A DNA stretch of 64,000 nt from Anastatus disparis (taxonomy: Eukaryota > Arthropoda > Insecta > Hymenoptera > Eupelmidae): contig JAFFSR010000249.1 of assembly GCA_017163975.1 (NCBI GenBank), forward strand, positions 3,533,001 through 3,597,000. The letters are read 5' to 3'. Shown in pieces: positions 44,670 through 56,059 of the stretch. Below the pieces are notes generated by a model. That model was given only the letters and a program-made list of their open reading frames with translations, was not told the origin of the DNA and did no database searches. The translations under genes and the position numbers were made by a program. Position 1 is the stretch's first letter, and the number at the start of each line of letters is the position of its first letter.

Positions 44670-45419
44670 GATTTTCCTTCATGCCCGGCCGGAACTTCGC
44701 CATCCCAAAAAGATGAAAATTCATTTTTAAGTAAAAAAATACATCGAAAACGACTTCTAGTGAAAAGTCATTTGATGCTTTAGTTTGTTATAGCGCGCAT
44801 GCGCAAGCAACTATAGTATACGTTGAGAGCGTGAAAGAGAGAGAGAATCGCAAATAAAAGTCCTATAGCGGTTAACATAGGATAAACAATTCGTTTTATT
44901 TAACAATTCAAATAAATAAAACGTGTAAAGAAACAAAAAAAGAACATAAATATTCAATTATTTTATTGTATTTTTATTTTTTAAGTGTCTAAAAGCGTGT
45001 TGTGAGTGTCGTGGAAAAAATATCGCGAGTTAAAAAAAATTGTGTATGCATGAAAGAAATGTGAAAAAACGGAACATGTGTATCATATAGCTGATAACAT
45101 AGGATATACAGTAAATATTCTAATGATAATTCATATAAAAAAAACATGTGTAATTATCATGTGTGTGTGTATTTCATAATTTTAACAGTCATGTCTAACG
45201 ATGTTTGATGTATAATAACAGGTTAGACATACTGAGTATATATAGATATAGTCGGAACATGCAGCAGTCAGTGAAGCGACCGAAACTGTTGTAGTATGAA
45301 GGTGCGTAGTGGCTTCTGAGCATGTGACTGTAAAGAAAATCACAAATGTAATTTGCCCGTTCCCTGCCGCACGAGAGGCACTTTTAGGCGAAGTTCCGGC
45401 ACGGGTATGAAGGAAAATC
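44670..45419. mobile_element. Insertion with 33-bp inverted repeats truncating polB
   Basis: GATTTTCCTTCAT...GGAACTTCGCC at 44670-44702 is inverted at 45387-45419 with two or three differences. The polB frame enters the right repeat directly after DDKRF. The interior has no recognisable ORF. No target duplication identified. Confidence 0.55.
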
Positions 45420-45906
45420 TCTTATCATCGTGTGGACTTAGTGCAATTTTTCTTTGCTTTTCAGTATGCACTGTGTGTAATTTTGATCGAATATTGCACT
45501 GTTCACGGTGCACTTCGAAAGTGATTGTTTTCTTTATGACGTTAGATTTGATATCTTTAGCTTTCCTAACTGTGTCTCCTCCATCAACCAAAATACTATA
45601 CATTTTACTCCGCAAACCTATGGATTCAGTCATAATCTTGCCACAGCATTCATCTTTCATTAATCCAGGAACTTTCTTATTGACACGTGGAATATTAAAC
45701 TGATTATTTTCAGCATAATCAGAAGTATCAAATCTGTGAATGTCTTCCTTCATTGTTTGATACATATCAATGTCTTCAACTTCATATATTAAACTATCCG
45801 TATCTGTATATAGAAGTTTACATTTTTGTCCTAGTCGTTTCATATATGAGTAATGAAACTCATATAGCAGTGTTTTTGATAAATCAAGGATGGAAAAACC
45901 AACATA

Positions 45907-45953
45907 CGTTATAATATATACATATTATAACGTATGTTATATATTAATATATA
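45907..45953 (-). other. 47-nt palindromic insertion in polB
   Basis: It lies between the conserved KKPMY and VGFSIL parts. The 17-nt arms 45901-45917 and 45922-45938 pair perfectly, and one arm includes six flanking polB bases. It introduces TAA and shifts the frame. There is no AG acceptor, so it is not an intron. Confidence 0.75.
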
Positions 45954-47418
45954 CATAGGTTTTTTTATTGTGATACTCGTTCTCTTCAGCTGAATATCTA
46001 CCAAATTCTCATCAAAAATTGCACAACTGTGAAAATTTGGTTGAGCTATACGTGCTTCTGCTCCATATCTGCCTGTGAATTTATTTAGTAATCGTTCATC
46101 AACACGTGACCGCTCTCGTTCGATGCACTTTCCATAAACAGAGTTAATTAATAATTTATAGAAGAGTTTTTCAAATTCATTCTTTGCTTGCTTTCTCTTC
46201 TCAGTATTTAATTCAACATAAGGTTTGAGCCAAGCCTTCTGTTCAAAACTTAAAATTCTATGTACTTTCTTTAATCGAAGTCCATTATCTAACGCTTGTT
46301 TTAATGTTCGATAATGAATGACATACCTTTTCTTATCGTCCAAAGTAGTAAGCAGTTTTTTTGCTTCGAGCCTGGTGGTGGACGGTGTTCTGCGCAAAAA
46401 AAACATATCCCGATGTTCATCATGGATTTCCACAGGATATTCTAAATCCACTACAGCAATATAGCCTATATCCGAATCTGTCGGTGTATTGAAGAAATCT
46501 GGCATTGTTTCATAATCAATCCATTTAAATTTTCCTATCGGTAAATGTTGTATCATCGCCCAACCATAAAGATTATTAATGTCAAAATATAGAAGGGTCT
46601 TCTTTTTCTGATTTTCATCATATGAAGGACCCATGTATGGATTGTTTGCCTTTGCATACCGGTTACAGCACTGGCTTATTCCTCCACGGATACCTGTTTC
46701 GATAAACATTAGCATGTCAATGTCTGTCAAAAGTTCCAATTCTAACTTCGTCATTTTAAGAGCTGCTGAAAACGTTAAGCCTGGAGTTGTGTAGAAGTGA
46801 GCAGGACATAAACCATAGGCTTTAAGAGAGGTCTCGCGAAAACTTTCGAAGACGTCAGCCAGTAGCAAAACATCGGTTTTTAAATATAGATCCGAGTTCT
46901 CTCCTAAAGTTTTTATATTAAATTCATTCCAAACTTGAACAGCATGCTCGTAATCTTCTTCAGCTATATGAGAATCCGTTAGTTTGTTGTAGAATTCATT
47001 TTTCTCTGGCAGCTTTGTAGATGTTAATTTATCTAATCCATCCACAAAATCGTAGGGGAATACACCTTTCCGTCTTAGAAGATTTATCTTTGCATCTCTA
47101 AATCCATCTGTTTGAAATTCTTCCATTGCTATTGGCACGTTTTCTAGATATGATGCAAGCTTCTCCAATGATGATGGTAGAAAACGCCAAGAATCTATAA
47201 ATCTAAAATTGATGTCACTGTTTTCCATATATTTTGTAAAAGAAATGTATTTTTCCTTATTATGAGGTATTAGAGTCATTCGTCCCTTCATCAATGTAGA
47301 AGTGCCAATCTCTTTCAGAATAAAATGAGTGTCATAATTGAGATTATGAAAAATAACAGGAATGAATCTTGAAATCTTATAATTCAAATTACATGAATTA
47401 TGAGCTGCACCTCTGAAA

Positions 47419-47489
47419 CTAAAAAGAAATAAACGTAAAATAACCAAATTAATTTTCTTTATTCAATTATAACTAATTAGATAACTTAC
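47419..47489 (-). other. 71-nt spliceosomal intron in polB
   Basis: Donor GTAAGT at 47489 and acceptor TTTTTAG at 47419. Splicing joins a CG|T codon and restores the family sequence HLTGRFRGAAH. The intron contains in-frame stops. Confidence 0.85.
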
Positions 47490-49309
47490 CGTCCTGTGAG
47501 ATGACAATGGTCTCGTACTGCAAGTTCTTCGGCACGGATTGGTTTTCGACATATATGGCAAACTGTTGACCTCTGAAAAGATAATTCTTCTAGATCGGTA
47601 AGCTCCATTGGTTTCGGATTCTTGTAGAGTTCATCAATCTTTTCACTAATTGATTTCAATTCTCTAACAAACCATTTTGCAGATGTCTCTTCACATTCAT
47701 TATTTCTTCTATATGATTTATAATGAGATAATTTTTCATCAAAACTGCATTTTATATAATACCCAATGCTATATGCTTCATGAAGTTGAAAAGCTTTTTC
47801 ATTGTCAGTAGGTTTCAATAAACATTCGAAATCTGCATAAATAACAAAAGGAACTTTTTTACTTTTATTATAATCTTTGAATTTGAGAATGTTATTCTTA
47901 GTGTCAGGTAGATTAATTCTACATTTATTTAAATTTTCACAATCTTTTTCATGAGTTTTCAATCTTTCTTCATGATAAAAAATTTGTAAACACCTTTCAC
48001 AATGAAAAGCTTTCATATGAGTTTTAGATAATTGAGACCTCAGTAGTCGAGACATACTTTTAATCCAAACGTAATGATATTGAGGCATGCTTCCATCATC
48101 ATCGTCCTTATTATTTTCTTCACACTCATCTAAGTAAAAATCTTGAATGATAAGCAAATTCACATGTTGAACCTTCTTTTCTGCAGTGATGTGACAAGGT
48201 GATACTTCAAACTTTGGGCCATACTTCTTCAGTATGTATACATTTACTGAAATACTTTTATTCAATTTTTCAAATTTCGAAACATCTTTAAGTTTTACAG
48301 GAAATTCAATGTCTCCAAATTCCAGCTTTTTCTCGTGCAAACGATACTGAGTCACTCTGTTTGGATTATTTTCACTTGGATACAATGCTGAAAGTATAGC
48401 ATACTTAAAACACTGGTTGTCATTATTGCGAACATTTAGACACGCTTTCTTATTCTCTATAAATTTTGGAAGAAGAATGAAAGAACTACCTTTGAAAGGT
48501 GAATATTTTTTCATATTTATGCACAAACTTATAATACTCTTCAAAGTCCATCCAGAATCTTTTTCTTGAAATTCTTCTAATTGTGTAAGAATAGGCTCTT
48601 TGATATGATCCTTAAAGCATCCCTCTAAATCTGTCGATATGTATACCGTAGAACTTTCGCTCGTAAAATATTTAGTATCGGTTAATTCCTCAGTATTTTT
48701 CTGCACAGCAAATTCTGAGACAAAATCAGAATTTATTTTCAATGCACTGTATTCTTCTAAGCATGCCTGAACCTTAACTTTGAAGAGTTTTTGTGCATCA
48801 TTCAAAAAACTCAAAATGTCCACATGTTTACTATTTATAACTACACCAGTCCTAATACGATTTTGGAAAGCTGACTCCGCGTCTCGCCATTCGACTCTAG
48901 CTTCTGTTTCCTTAAATTCTAGATTACCTCCTTGTTGAAGATGTTGTTCCAACTGCACTTGCACACACGAGAGATGTGTTATACAAGTTTGACATTTCTG
49001 TTTCTCTCCTCTTCTGAGATTTGGTTGAGCGATTTTTTCGTTTAATTTTATTATAGCGGAATTACACGTGTCTAATTAATAATGAATATCATTACTGCTT
49101 AATTCGCTTATACTTCGTAAAGCATCACGAAGTAATTGTACAAGACGTTCAAAAAAATCAATCGAAGTCATCTTTACTTTGTTTTTTTTTGTAACACTAT
49201 AATAAAACTAGAGTAATCACTACAATGTTACACGATAATTGAGAACAAATCTGATTGATTGTGATTTACTGTACTAGTCTGAAAAATAGCTTCCCTTTTT
49301 ATAGGCAAA

Positions 49310-49790
49310 GAAAATGAAAGATGGAAATACAAATTTTATTATTCAACCAATAGAAAAAGAAAAGTTAGTAAAAATATAAGAGGGAATAAAAATTTTAAAG
49401 CTCGACCAATATCAAAAAGAAAATATCAAAAAGAAAAGATAATGAAAATATAAGATGAGATGAAAATTTCAAGATTCGACCAATGTGAAAAAGAAAAGTA
49501 AATCAAAATATAAGAGGGGATACAAATTTTAAAGCTCGACCAATGTTAAAAAGAAAAGTTAATGAAAATATAAGAGGGGATACAAATTTAAAGATTTGAC
49601 CTATAGTAAAGAGACAATTTAGTGAAAACATAAGAGGGGATACTAATTTTCAAGATTCGAGCAATAAAAAAGAGAAAATTCAATGAATATATAAGAGGGG
49701 ATACAAATTTCAAGATTCAACCAATAGTGAAAAAAAGTAAATTTAAGAGAAGGGATATATTTATCTTTTGAACCAAATAAAATGATCATT
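49310..49790. repeat. About seven tandem 60-bp units, each with CCAAT and TATAAG
   Basis: Consensus parts recur in order: ATATAAGAGGGGATACAAAT, AAGATTCGACCAAT, AAAAAGAAAAGTTAATGAAA. Units start near 49365, 49450, 49508, 49567, 49628 and 49688, with decayed copies at both ends. The array fills the gap between the polB start and the outermost plus-strand gene. Confidence 0.75.
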
Positions 49791-49852
49791 TTAGAATTTC
49801 CCCTATTCAGTCTCTAAGATTACTTCTCGCTGAATGAAATTAGAATTGTGAA

Positions 49853-50748
49853 ATGGCTAGAACACATGATTATAATCTAATGGTTAGAAAAGCAATATTA
49901 CGATCCCCAGAAGAAAATGTTTATATTTGCGATATTCAAGGATTTCAGAGCACATCAGAGAATCCTTTCATTTTTAAAGAAATAAGTTTCTTGAATATAA
50001 GGAAAACAGCTTTTCCAACAGCCTATCTCTTTGAGCCTCCAATGACATGGGGAGAACTTAATAAAGAAGAAAAAAGCATGAATTATTGGTTAGAAAGGTA
50101 TCATCATGGAATATCATAGGACTCGGGAGATATTCCATACCATCGCCTCAAACGAATTTTCGATATCTGTTCGCAAGGAGTTGAAAAATTATTTGTCAAG
50201 GGAGAGCAGAAAGCACAGTGGCTGGCCAATCTTTTACCTAATATGTAAGTATTACATTTATAGTTAAACAAATAGTCTTTTTATATTTTTTTTGTCATAC
50301 TTTTCGATACTTTGATTATACTGTCGTTATACTTGTGATATTTTGATTAAACTCAAAAAAGTATAAAGAAAGTATAGCCAAAGTATCAAAAAGTATGATG
50401 AAAGTATAACAAGAGTATAACAACAGTATAACCAAAGTGTCAAAAAGTATAACAAAATTTTTTTGATGATTTCGTTTTATTTTTCGTTACTTTAGTTAAA
50501 ATTTTTCTTAACTTTTTCTTATATTATTTTCTGTACTTTGTCTTAGGTCAATCATAAATGTTGAAGATTTTGGATGTCCATCACTAGAAAAAATAAAGTA
50601 TGATGGACGATTTTTTTGCTCCAACCATGTTCTCTGTAAGAGTCGAAGACGTATGTGTGCTGTTGATAATGCTCTTGCAATACGAGCGTGGTTACGAAAT
50701 TATCTAGATGGTAAATTTAGCAAGGATGAAGTGGATGAAATTTTTTAA
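49853..50748 (+). pseudogene. Conserved Polinton protein of unknown function, right copy, two exons, one amber stop
   Basis: Exon 1 49853-50244 and exon 2 50547-50748, joined by a 302-nt GT-AG intron (GTAAGT...TTAG) that completes an ATG codon. A TAG at 50117-50119 replaces the Trp expected after HGIS. Motifs: CDIQGF, FEPPMTWGEL, YHHGIS, LFVKGEQKAQWL in exon 1; CPSL, CSNHVLCKSRRRMCAVDNA in exon 2, suggesting a zinc-binding C-terminus. It is a diverged paralogue of 36581-36907. The intron carries inverted and tandem AAAGTATAAC-like words. Function not recognised. Confidence 0.65.
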
Positions 50749-51168
50749 TAAGAATATATTACGAATAAATTTAATATAATAAAAGTTTTTTATTTCTTGT
50801 TTTTTCTAAACCTTATTGTCCTCATCGAAATAAATAATTTTAATTTTTAATGGTTAAAAATTATAATTGGAGATTTCTAGGGTAAAGGGTGTATTTTGAT
50901 AACGTATCGTTTTTTTCATGTTTCTTAGTGATAATTAATTGTTATAACATTATATTTATGGTATAATATTTAGGAAAGAAATATCATCGTACTATGTTTC
51001 ACGAAATTAAATGATAAAAAGACTTTTTTTTGAGTTACGCTCTGTTCAAGTAATCAATCGCGTGATAATTTTGTTATATAATATTTATTGCAATGACAAA
51101 TATTTTTAATATGAAATAATTAGAATAAATATTCTGAAATTTTTATGTAATATTAAGTTATTTGAATA

Positions 51169-51211
<43 letters not shown>

Positions 51212-51368
51212 GAATGAAGAAAAATTTTTTTGTAATTATATAAATTAACGATGGGATAGGAATGAAAAAAAAATTGAAGCAATACATCTTTTCATTTATT
51301 TTTTTTTTGTTTTTTATTTTTATTTAATATATATTAAACAAAAATTATATTTACATAATAATTACAAA
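50749..51368. other. AT-rich spacer with (TA)n at about 51173-51208
   Basis: Lies between the element's last gene and the serine-rich gene. No TIR of the Polinton could be recognised here. Confidence 0.5.
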
Positions 51369-52630
51369 TCATAAATTTATAATTTCATACTTGATACGTG
51401 GTTTGCCTGATTGCGCACATTCCACATCTTGAGGTTGCTTCAATTGTAACCTTTTACTTCTTTCATCATGTTCTCGTATCGATATTTGAGTTGAAGGAAG
51501 TATAAAGTTATTCTTGGATCCTAAAAACAGAAAATTAATAAAAATTATTTTTGTATAAGTAAAAAAAAATTTTTTTTTCCAAGTATATTTTTCAAAAATA
51601 GTTTTTTTACCTGTACGAGTTGACGAAGTCTCTTGAACTTTTTGTAACGCCTTCTCATCAGCTGCTCTTTTATTTTTTTCAACGTTTTTCTCAGCTGCAA
51701 ACATAAATTACAATATAATTAAATTTTAATTATTATAAATTTTTTTTATAATTAAAAGAATTATTATAAAAAATCGAAAAGGAAATAAAAAATAAATTGA
51801 AAACATGAAAAACAATACAATTTTTTTATAATTATTATATTATAATTTTTATATTAAAAAAATTATTATAAAAAAATTAAAATAGAAATAAAAATAAAAC
51901 TTACTTTCCGCTTTTCTTTTTTTGGATGTGGAAACCGCATCATTTGTAGTTTTTTTCGCACTTTTATTTGACTTCGTGTCCGATCCACTCGATGATGTGC
52001 GGGAGCTCGAGCTCGAGCTGGAAATGCTCGAATTTGAACTGCTTGAGCTTGAACCGCTCGAGCTGGAACTTCTCGAATTTGAACTGCTCGAGCTTGAACC
52101 GCTCGAGCTGGAACTTCTCGAATTTGAACTATTCGAGCTTGAACCGCTCGAGCTTGAACTTGTGCTCGAACCACTCGATGATGATGTGTTTGAGCTTGAA
52201 CGAGGATTCGACTTCGACCTTGATCTAGATTTCGACCTTGATTTCGATCTCGATCTCTGCGGTTGACATATCCCTTCATTTAATTGCTCCATAGCCGCAG
52301 TAGTTGGAAGTATTGACACTGAAAAAAAAAGTTGAAAATGAATTTTATTATTTATTATTATTTAAATCAATAAATAATTATAATAAAAAATAATTCTATT
52401 ATTCTCAAAAAAAAGTTAAAAATTAATTTTATTGGCAAATTTTAAAACAATTATAATAAAAAAAATTTTATTATTCTCAAAAAATTTATTATATTCAACT
52501 TACATGGATCCACCGCTTTCATTACCCATGATGCATAATCTAACACCATGATCAATGTAGGTCCATTATTGACGATCCATCTTATTTTTTCTTGCACTGT
52601 TTTTATACACTTATTTTGCTCCTCACACAT
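51369..52630 (-). CDS. Serine/arginine-rich protein, four intact exons
   Basis: Exons 52630-52504, 52318-51905, 51694-51611 and 51520-51369 are joined by GT-AG introns with consistent phases, giving 258 residues without a stop. Exon 1 holds a helical start (MCEEQNKC, WIVNNGPTLIMVLDYASW). Exon 2 has an RS tract (RSRSKSRSKSRSRSKSN), then about 70 residues of serine broken by regular N, G and R, ending in the basic KKRKAE. Exon 3 is a charged helix and exon 4 ends in ISIREHDERSKRLQLKQ...IKYEIINL. RS tracts suggest nuclear RNA-processing contacts (inference). The family is not recognised. The only multi-exon gene here without lesions. Confidence 0.6.
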
Positions 52631-52639
52631 TTTTCTTCT

Positions 52640-52895
52640 AGTTTAGAAGAAATAATTGTCGTCATAGTTGTATTTCAAGATGAAAATGGTGAAAATTCAT
52701 CTAATAATTGTAAAATAAAGTGAATTTGTAAAGTTACTAAAAGTATTAAAAGTGTTCCAGATACCAATACTTAATTTCATCGAGTGCTTTACATGACGTT
52801 ATTTTTTGTAATAAATCATGAGAAAGATTTAAGAGAATATTCTGTTTTGGGGAGTAAGAAGTTGATTTGTTACAATAGAAAATAGAATTTTAGTT
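52640..52895. other. AT-rich spacer upstream of the serine-rich gene
   Basis: Expected promoter region of that gene. No clear TATA box with correct spacing. Confidence 0.4.
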
Positions 52896-53290
52896 ACATG
52901 ACACCAACCTTCCACAAATTTAACAGTTGCATATGACAAAGTTTTAATTTGATTTCTTTTTAAAACCTAAGCTAAAATTGATTGCAATTCTTGCTGGATA
53001 AGCTTCCTTTGAGTAGCAGTAGCACTTCCCTGAGTCACAGATACTCCTTCTGTTAAAAATGAATGTAGCTTTTTATATCAATTAATTGGAGTCCACCAGA
53101 AAAAACTGCCGATACACTGCAATGACCTAATACCATTTCAACTTGTAAAGGATCAAAATATTCCTAAGACTTTAAATTTTCTAGATGCAATTAGAACCCT
53201 ATATGATGTAATAAATCCATTAGCAGTTTTTGTGAAAGCACAACTTGATCTTTATCTTGTCCTAAATTACCTGAAAAAGTTGATATATTG
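52896..53290 (-). pseudogene. Decayed coding remnant, unrecognised
   Basis: The minus strand carries coding-like stretches in two frames: FDPLQVEMVLGHCSVSAVF, SGGLQLIDIKSYI, TQGSATATQRKLIQQELQ and LKRNQIKTLSYATVKFVEGW. The join has no intron-like spacing, so it may be a processed pseudogene of a host gene. Frameshifts and stops occur throughout. I could not identify the parent. Confidence 0.45.
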
Positions 53291-53739
53291 TTGAAGAAAT
53301 AAAATGTTGATATAAATTTTTTTGGTGTAAATAAATTTATCATTATTAAATAAAATATTGACATTAATAAATTTTAACTTTTTAAAAATGCTAGATTATT
53401 TATTGTCAAAAAATATTAATATTTTAAACAAAGTGAAATTTTGATATTAATTAAAAAAAATCAATTAGTTTATTTTTATCATTAAGTCGCTCAATCAGAG
53501 AATTTTGAAGGCTGCCACTACCAACATGTAGTTCAATAACAGCAATTTCAAGTTGCCGTCTTTAAAATTGCTTTCTTTTCTTCAAAAATACTAAAAAATA
53601 AATGTATACAGTAAAAAAACGCTGCCAAGTGCTTTGGCGGAATGCTTTCTCATAGAGTTCTTTGAGTTTCATTAATTTTTTTTATATTTATTCAAATGTG
53701 ATTTTAATATATAACTAGTGGGCATCAAAAGAAGTGATC

Positions 53740-54850
53740 AAAAAGCTAGGCTAAGAAAATTATTTTTTTTAAACTTGGTTTATAAAGACAGTAGAAAATA
53801 ACTTGTATACAAATTTTAGAGCAATTCTATCGAGTACTCTACGTAAAATGGAAAAAAAACTGAAATATGAAAATTTTTTAGGAAAATTTTCAAAATTTTC
53901 TAAAATGAAAACTACGCTAAAAAGATCGGTTTATAAAAGTTATCCTTCTTTTGGCAGATGCAAATTATTCCCATGGAAACCTCAAAGCAAATTCATCAAG
54001 TAACTTACGTAAAATACAAAAAAAATTAAAAATCGAAAATTTTTTCAAATTCTTAAAATGGCTCTATGAAAAAAACTACACTATGAATACCAATTTTCAA
54101 TAGCTTTCCGTCTAGTTATAGAAAAACATAGATAGTATACAAAATTTGAAGCAAATCCATCGAGTAATTTTCGAGATCTACCTGGTTAAATAAATAACAT
54201 TTTCTTTTCAAAATTTCTTTTTCAAAATTTTAAAAATGCTCTAAAATTAAAACTACGCTATGAAAATCAATTTTTGAAAATTTCCCTTCTTTTGGCAGTC
54301 GCACATAATTTCCCTGCAATTTTTAGAACAAATCTATCGAGTACTTTACGTAGAATAAAAAAAAATTAAGAAAAGAAGAATCAAAATTTTTTTTTTAATC
54401 TTTAAAATTCTCTAAAATTGTAACCACGCTAAGAAAATTAGTTTTCAAAAGCTTTTTTTTCAGACAATAGCGAATTAATTGTATAAAAATTTCGGAGAAA
54501 ATTTATAGTATGGTTAACGCAAAATAGAAAATAAATGAAAAATAAAAATTTTTTTGAAAATTTTCAAAGTGCTCTAAAATTAAAACTAAGCTAAGAAAAT
54601 CAGTTTTTAAAAATTTATTTTATCCGGGCAATCACAAATAATTTCCGTGCAAATTTTGAAGCAAATTCATCGAGTAGTAAACAATAGAAAACCAAAAAAC
54701 GAAAAATCAAATTTTTTTTTTTTTAAACTCTAAAATTAAAACTACGCTAAAAGAACCAATTATCAATAGCTTCCCAGCAAGTTAGTCACAAAACTAAATT
54801 CCATGCAAAATTAGAAGCAAATCTATCGAGTAGTTCTTGAGATACAGTTT
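53740..54850. repeat. Degenerate satellite-like array, period about 170 bp
   Basis: Six to seven diverged units contain AAAACTACGCTAA, CTTCTTTTGGCAG, GCAAATCTATCGAGTA and TTACGTAAAATA in the same order. Confidence 0.7.
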
Positions 54851-54869
54851 ACTAACTGAAATCATACAT

Positions 54870-54912
54870 CCACACACACACACACACACACACACACCCA
54901 CCCACCCACCCA
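54870..54912. repeat. (CA)n then (CCCA)n microsatellite
   Basis: Pure ACACAC run passing into CCCACCCACC directly after the satellite-like array. Confidence 0.95.
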
Positions 54913-56059
54913 TTTCTTGGCATGAAGGCAATGGTAAACGAATCGCATTATCTCCAAACCTACAACTAATTTTGAATGCCAAGCTAATATGGATCCTGTA
55001 TACACGCTCCTCTTGTTAATTATTTCTTGAATTTTTATCTCTGGAAATACATTTATCTATAAGTAAAATTTTGTGAATGAATTATAAAAAAAATTTTGTT
55101 ATATTTCTTGTTCAAATCCAATAATTTATGTAACTTATTTGTAGAATATTGACTAGACAATAAAAACAAATTTTTAGAAATTTACTTTCAATATAAAAAT
55201 ATATAAAAATAATAATAAAAACATCTGCATATTAGTATATTAAATATAAAAATTATTTTAAAAACTGTGGTTGATTATTTTTTCGATCAATCAATAATAT
55301 TACGTTCATTTTTAATTATAATATTAATTTAAGAAATATACATACTTGTACAACGGGATGATCAGTTTCCTTTAGTCTATATAAATTTAAAACAGTCACT
55401 TTATAAGTATAGCTAACGTTTTCCTGAGATAAAATAGTAGCAACTAATTACACTTTATTATTAACTTTGAATTTAAACTAAATATACACACCGTAAATGT
55501 TCCAAGTTTCATTTAACGACACAAATATTTATATAATTTATTTTCAGTTTGATTTGATATAGTTTACATAACAATGGATCTGGGTTGCAATTAAATGTTT
55601 GATAATACTGAATATTTTAGTTTTTAAAAAATTCAGGTTTTTAGCCGTACAAATAAACGCAATCACATCACAACTGCGCCACCTTCAGATCCTGAAGTAA
55701 AACGCCATACGAGAGTAGAGCCTTTTGGCACTGGTGGGTTATTCTGTGAGTGTTTCACAAGCGACACTATCTGTGTTGCCCAATCTGAGAGCTTCTTTAG
55801 GTCTATCTCGTTCGCAAGACAATTACTGGATACGGACCCTGGGGCGGTATTCAGAAAATTTCTCGCGCGTGAAATAGGTCTAAAGGAGCTTTCTGATTAG
55901 CTGATACCAGGGTTGCAAATATTTAAATCATTTTGGGCTTTAAATAAATTTTAATTCACAAATCCTTTTTGAATTCGTAATTAGAGTTTTATTTAATTAA
56001 CAATTCCTTTTAAATTAATAATTAAAAATATTTTAATTAACAAATCAAAATCTAATCGT
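54913..56059. other. Intergenic DNA with a GC-richer island at 55650-55905
   Basis: The island contains GCGCCACCTTCAG and CTGGGGCGGTATTCAG-like sequence, probably part of an old repeat. No ORF or RNA that I can name. Confidence 0.4.

Larger units (their letters stand above)
45340..49171 (-). pseudogene. Protein-primed family B DNA polymerase (Polinton PolB), spliced, interrupted
   Basis: Exon 1 runs 49171-47490 and exon 2 starts at 47418 after a 71-nt intron. A third coding part, 45906 to about 45420, lies beyond a 47-nt insertion. Order: N-terminal region, C2H2-like ERC...H..H, Exo I YADFECLL (about 47830), CHIC...DHCHLTGR zinc site across the intron, Exo II-like HNLNYDTHF, the palm motif DINNLYGWAM (about 46570), KLLINSVYGK (about 46150) and catalytic YTDTDSL (about 45805). 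It would replicate the element using a protein primer. Lesions are TAA at 49076-49078 (codon 32), the insertion, and replacement of the C-terminus. The first 31 codons depend on the ATG 49171 choice. Confidence 0.88.
36240..50750. mobile_element. Polinton/Maverick of adintovirus type, near-complete gene set, inactivated
   Basis: The set comprises double-jelly-roll MCP, penton-like mCP, adenain-like protease, PLA2 core protein, A32-type ATPase, chromodomain integrase and protein-primed PolB, plus conserved small genes. Polintons are integrating dsDNA viruses or transposons, and the PLA2 domain and gene order match adintoviruses. Long TIRs and 6-bp duplications expected for Polintons were not found, so the ends are placed at the outermost genes. 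At least eight disabling lesions are seen across the genes. Confidence 0.85.

Noticed and set aside
45907..45953. Possible intron in polB
   Set aside because: There is no AG acceptor and the length is below known minima; the palindrome explains it better.
49310..49790. CRISPR-like array
   Set aside because: Units are contiguous and diverged with no unique spacers of constant size, and the genome is eukaryotic.
36240..50750. Terminal inverted repeats of the Polinton
   Set aside because: Visual comparison of 34-36.5 kb with 50.7-55 kb gave no convincing long inverted match.
51866..52279. Alternative long frames on both strands over the serine-rich exon
   Set aside because: They mirror the repeated codons of exon 2; only the frame with consistent splice phases on both sides was kept.
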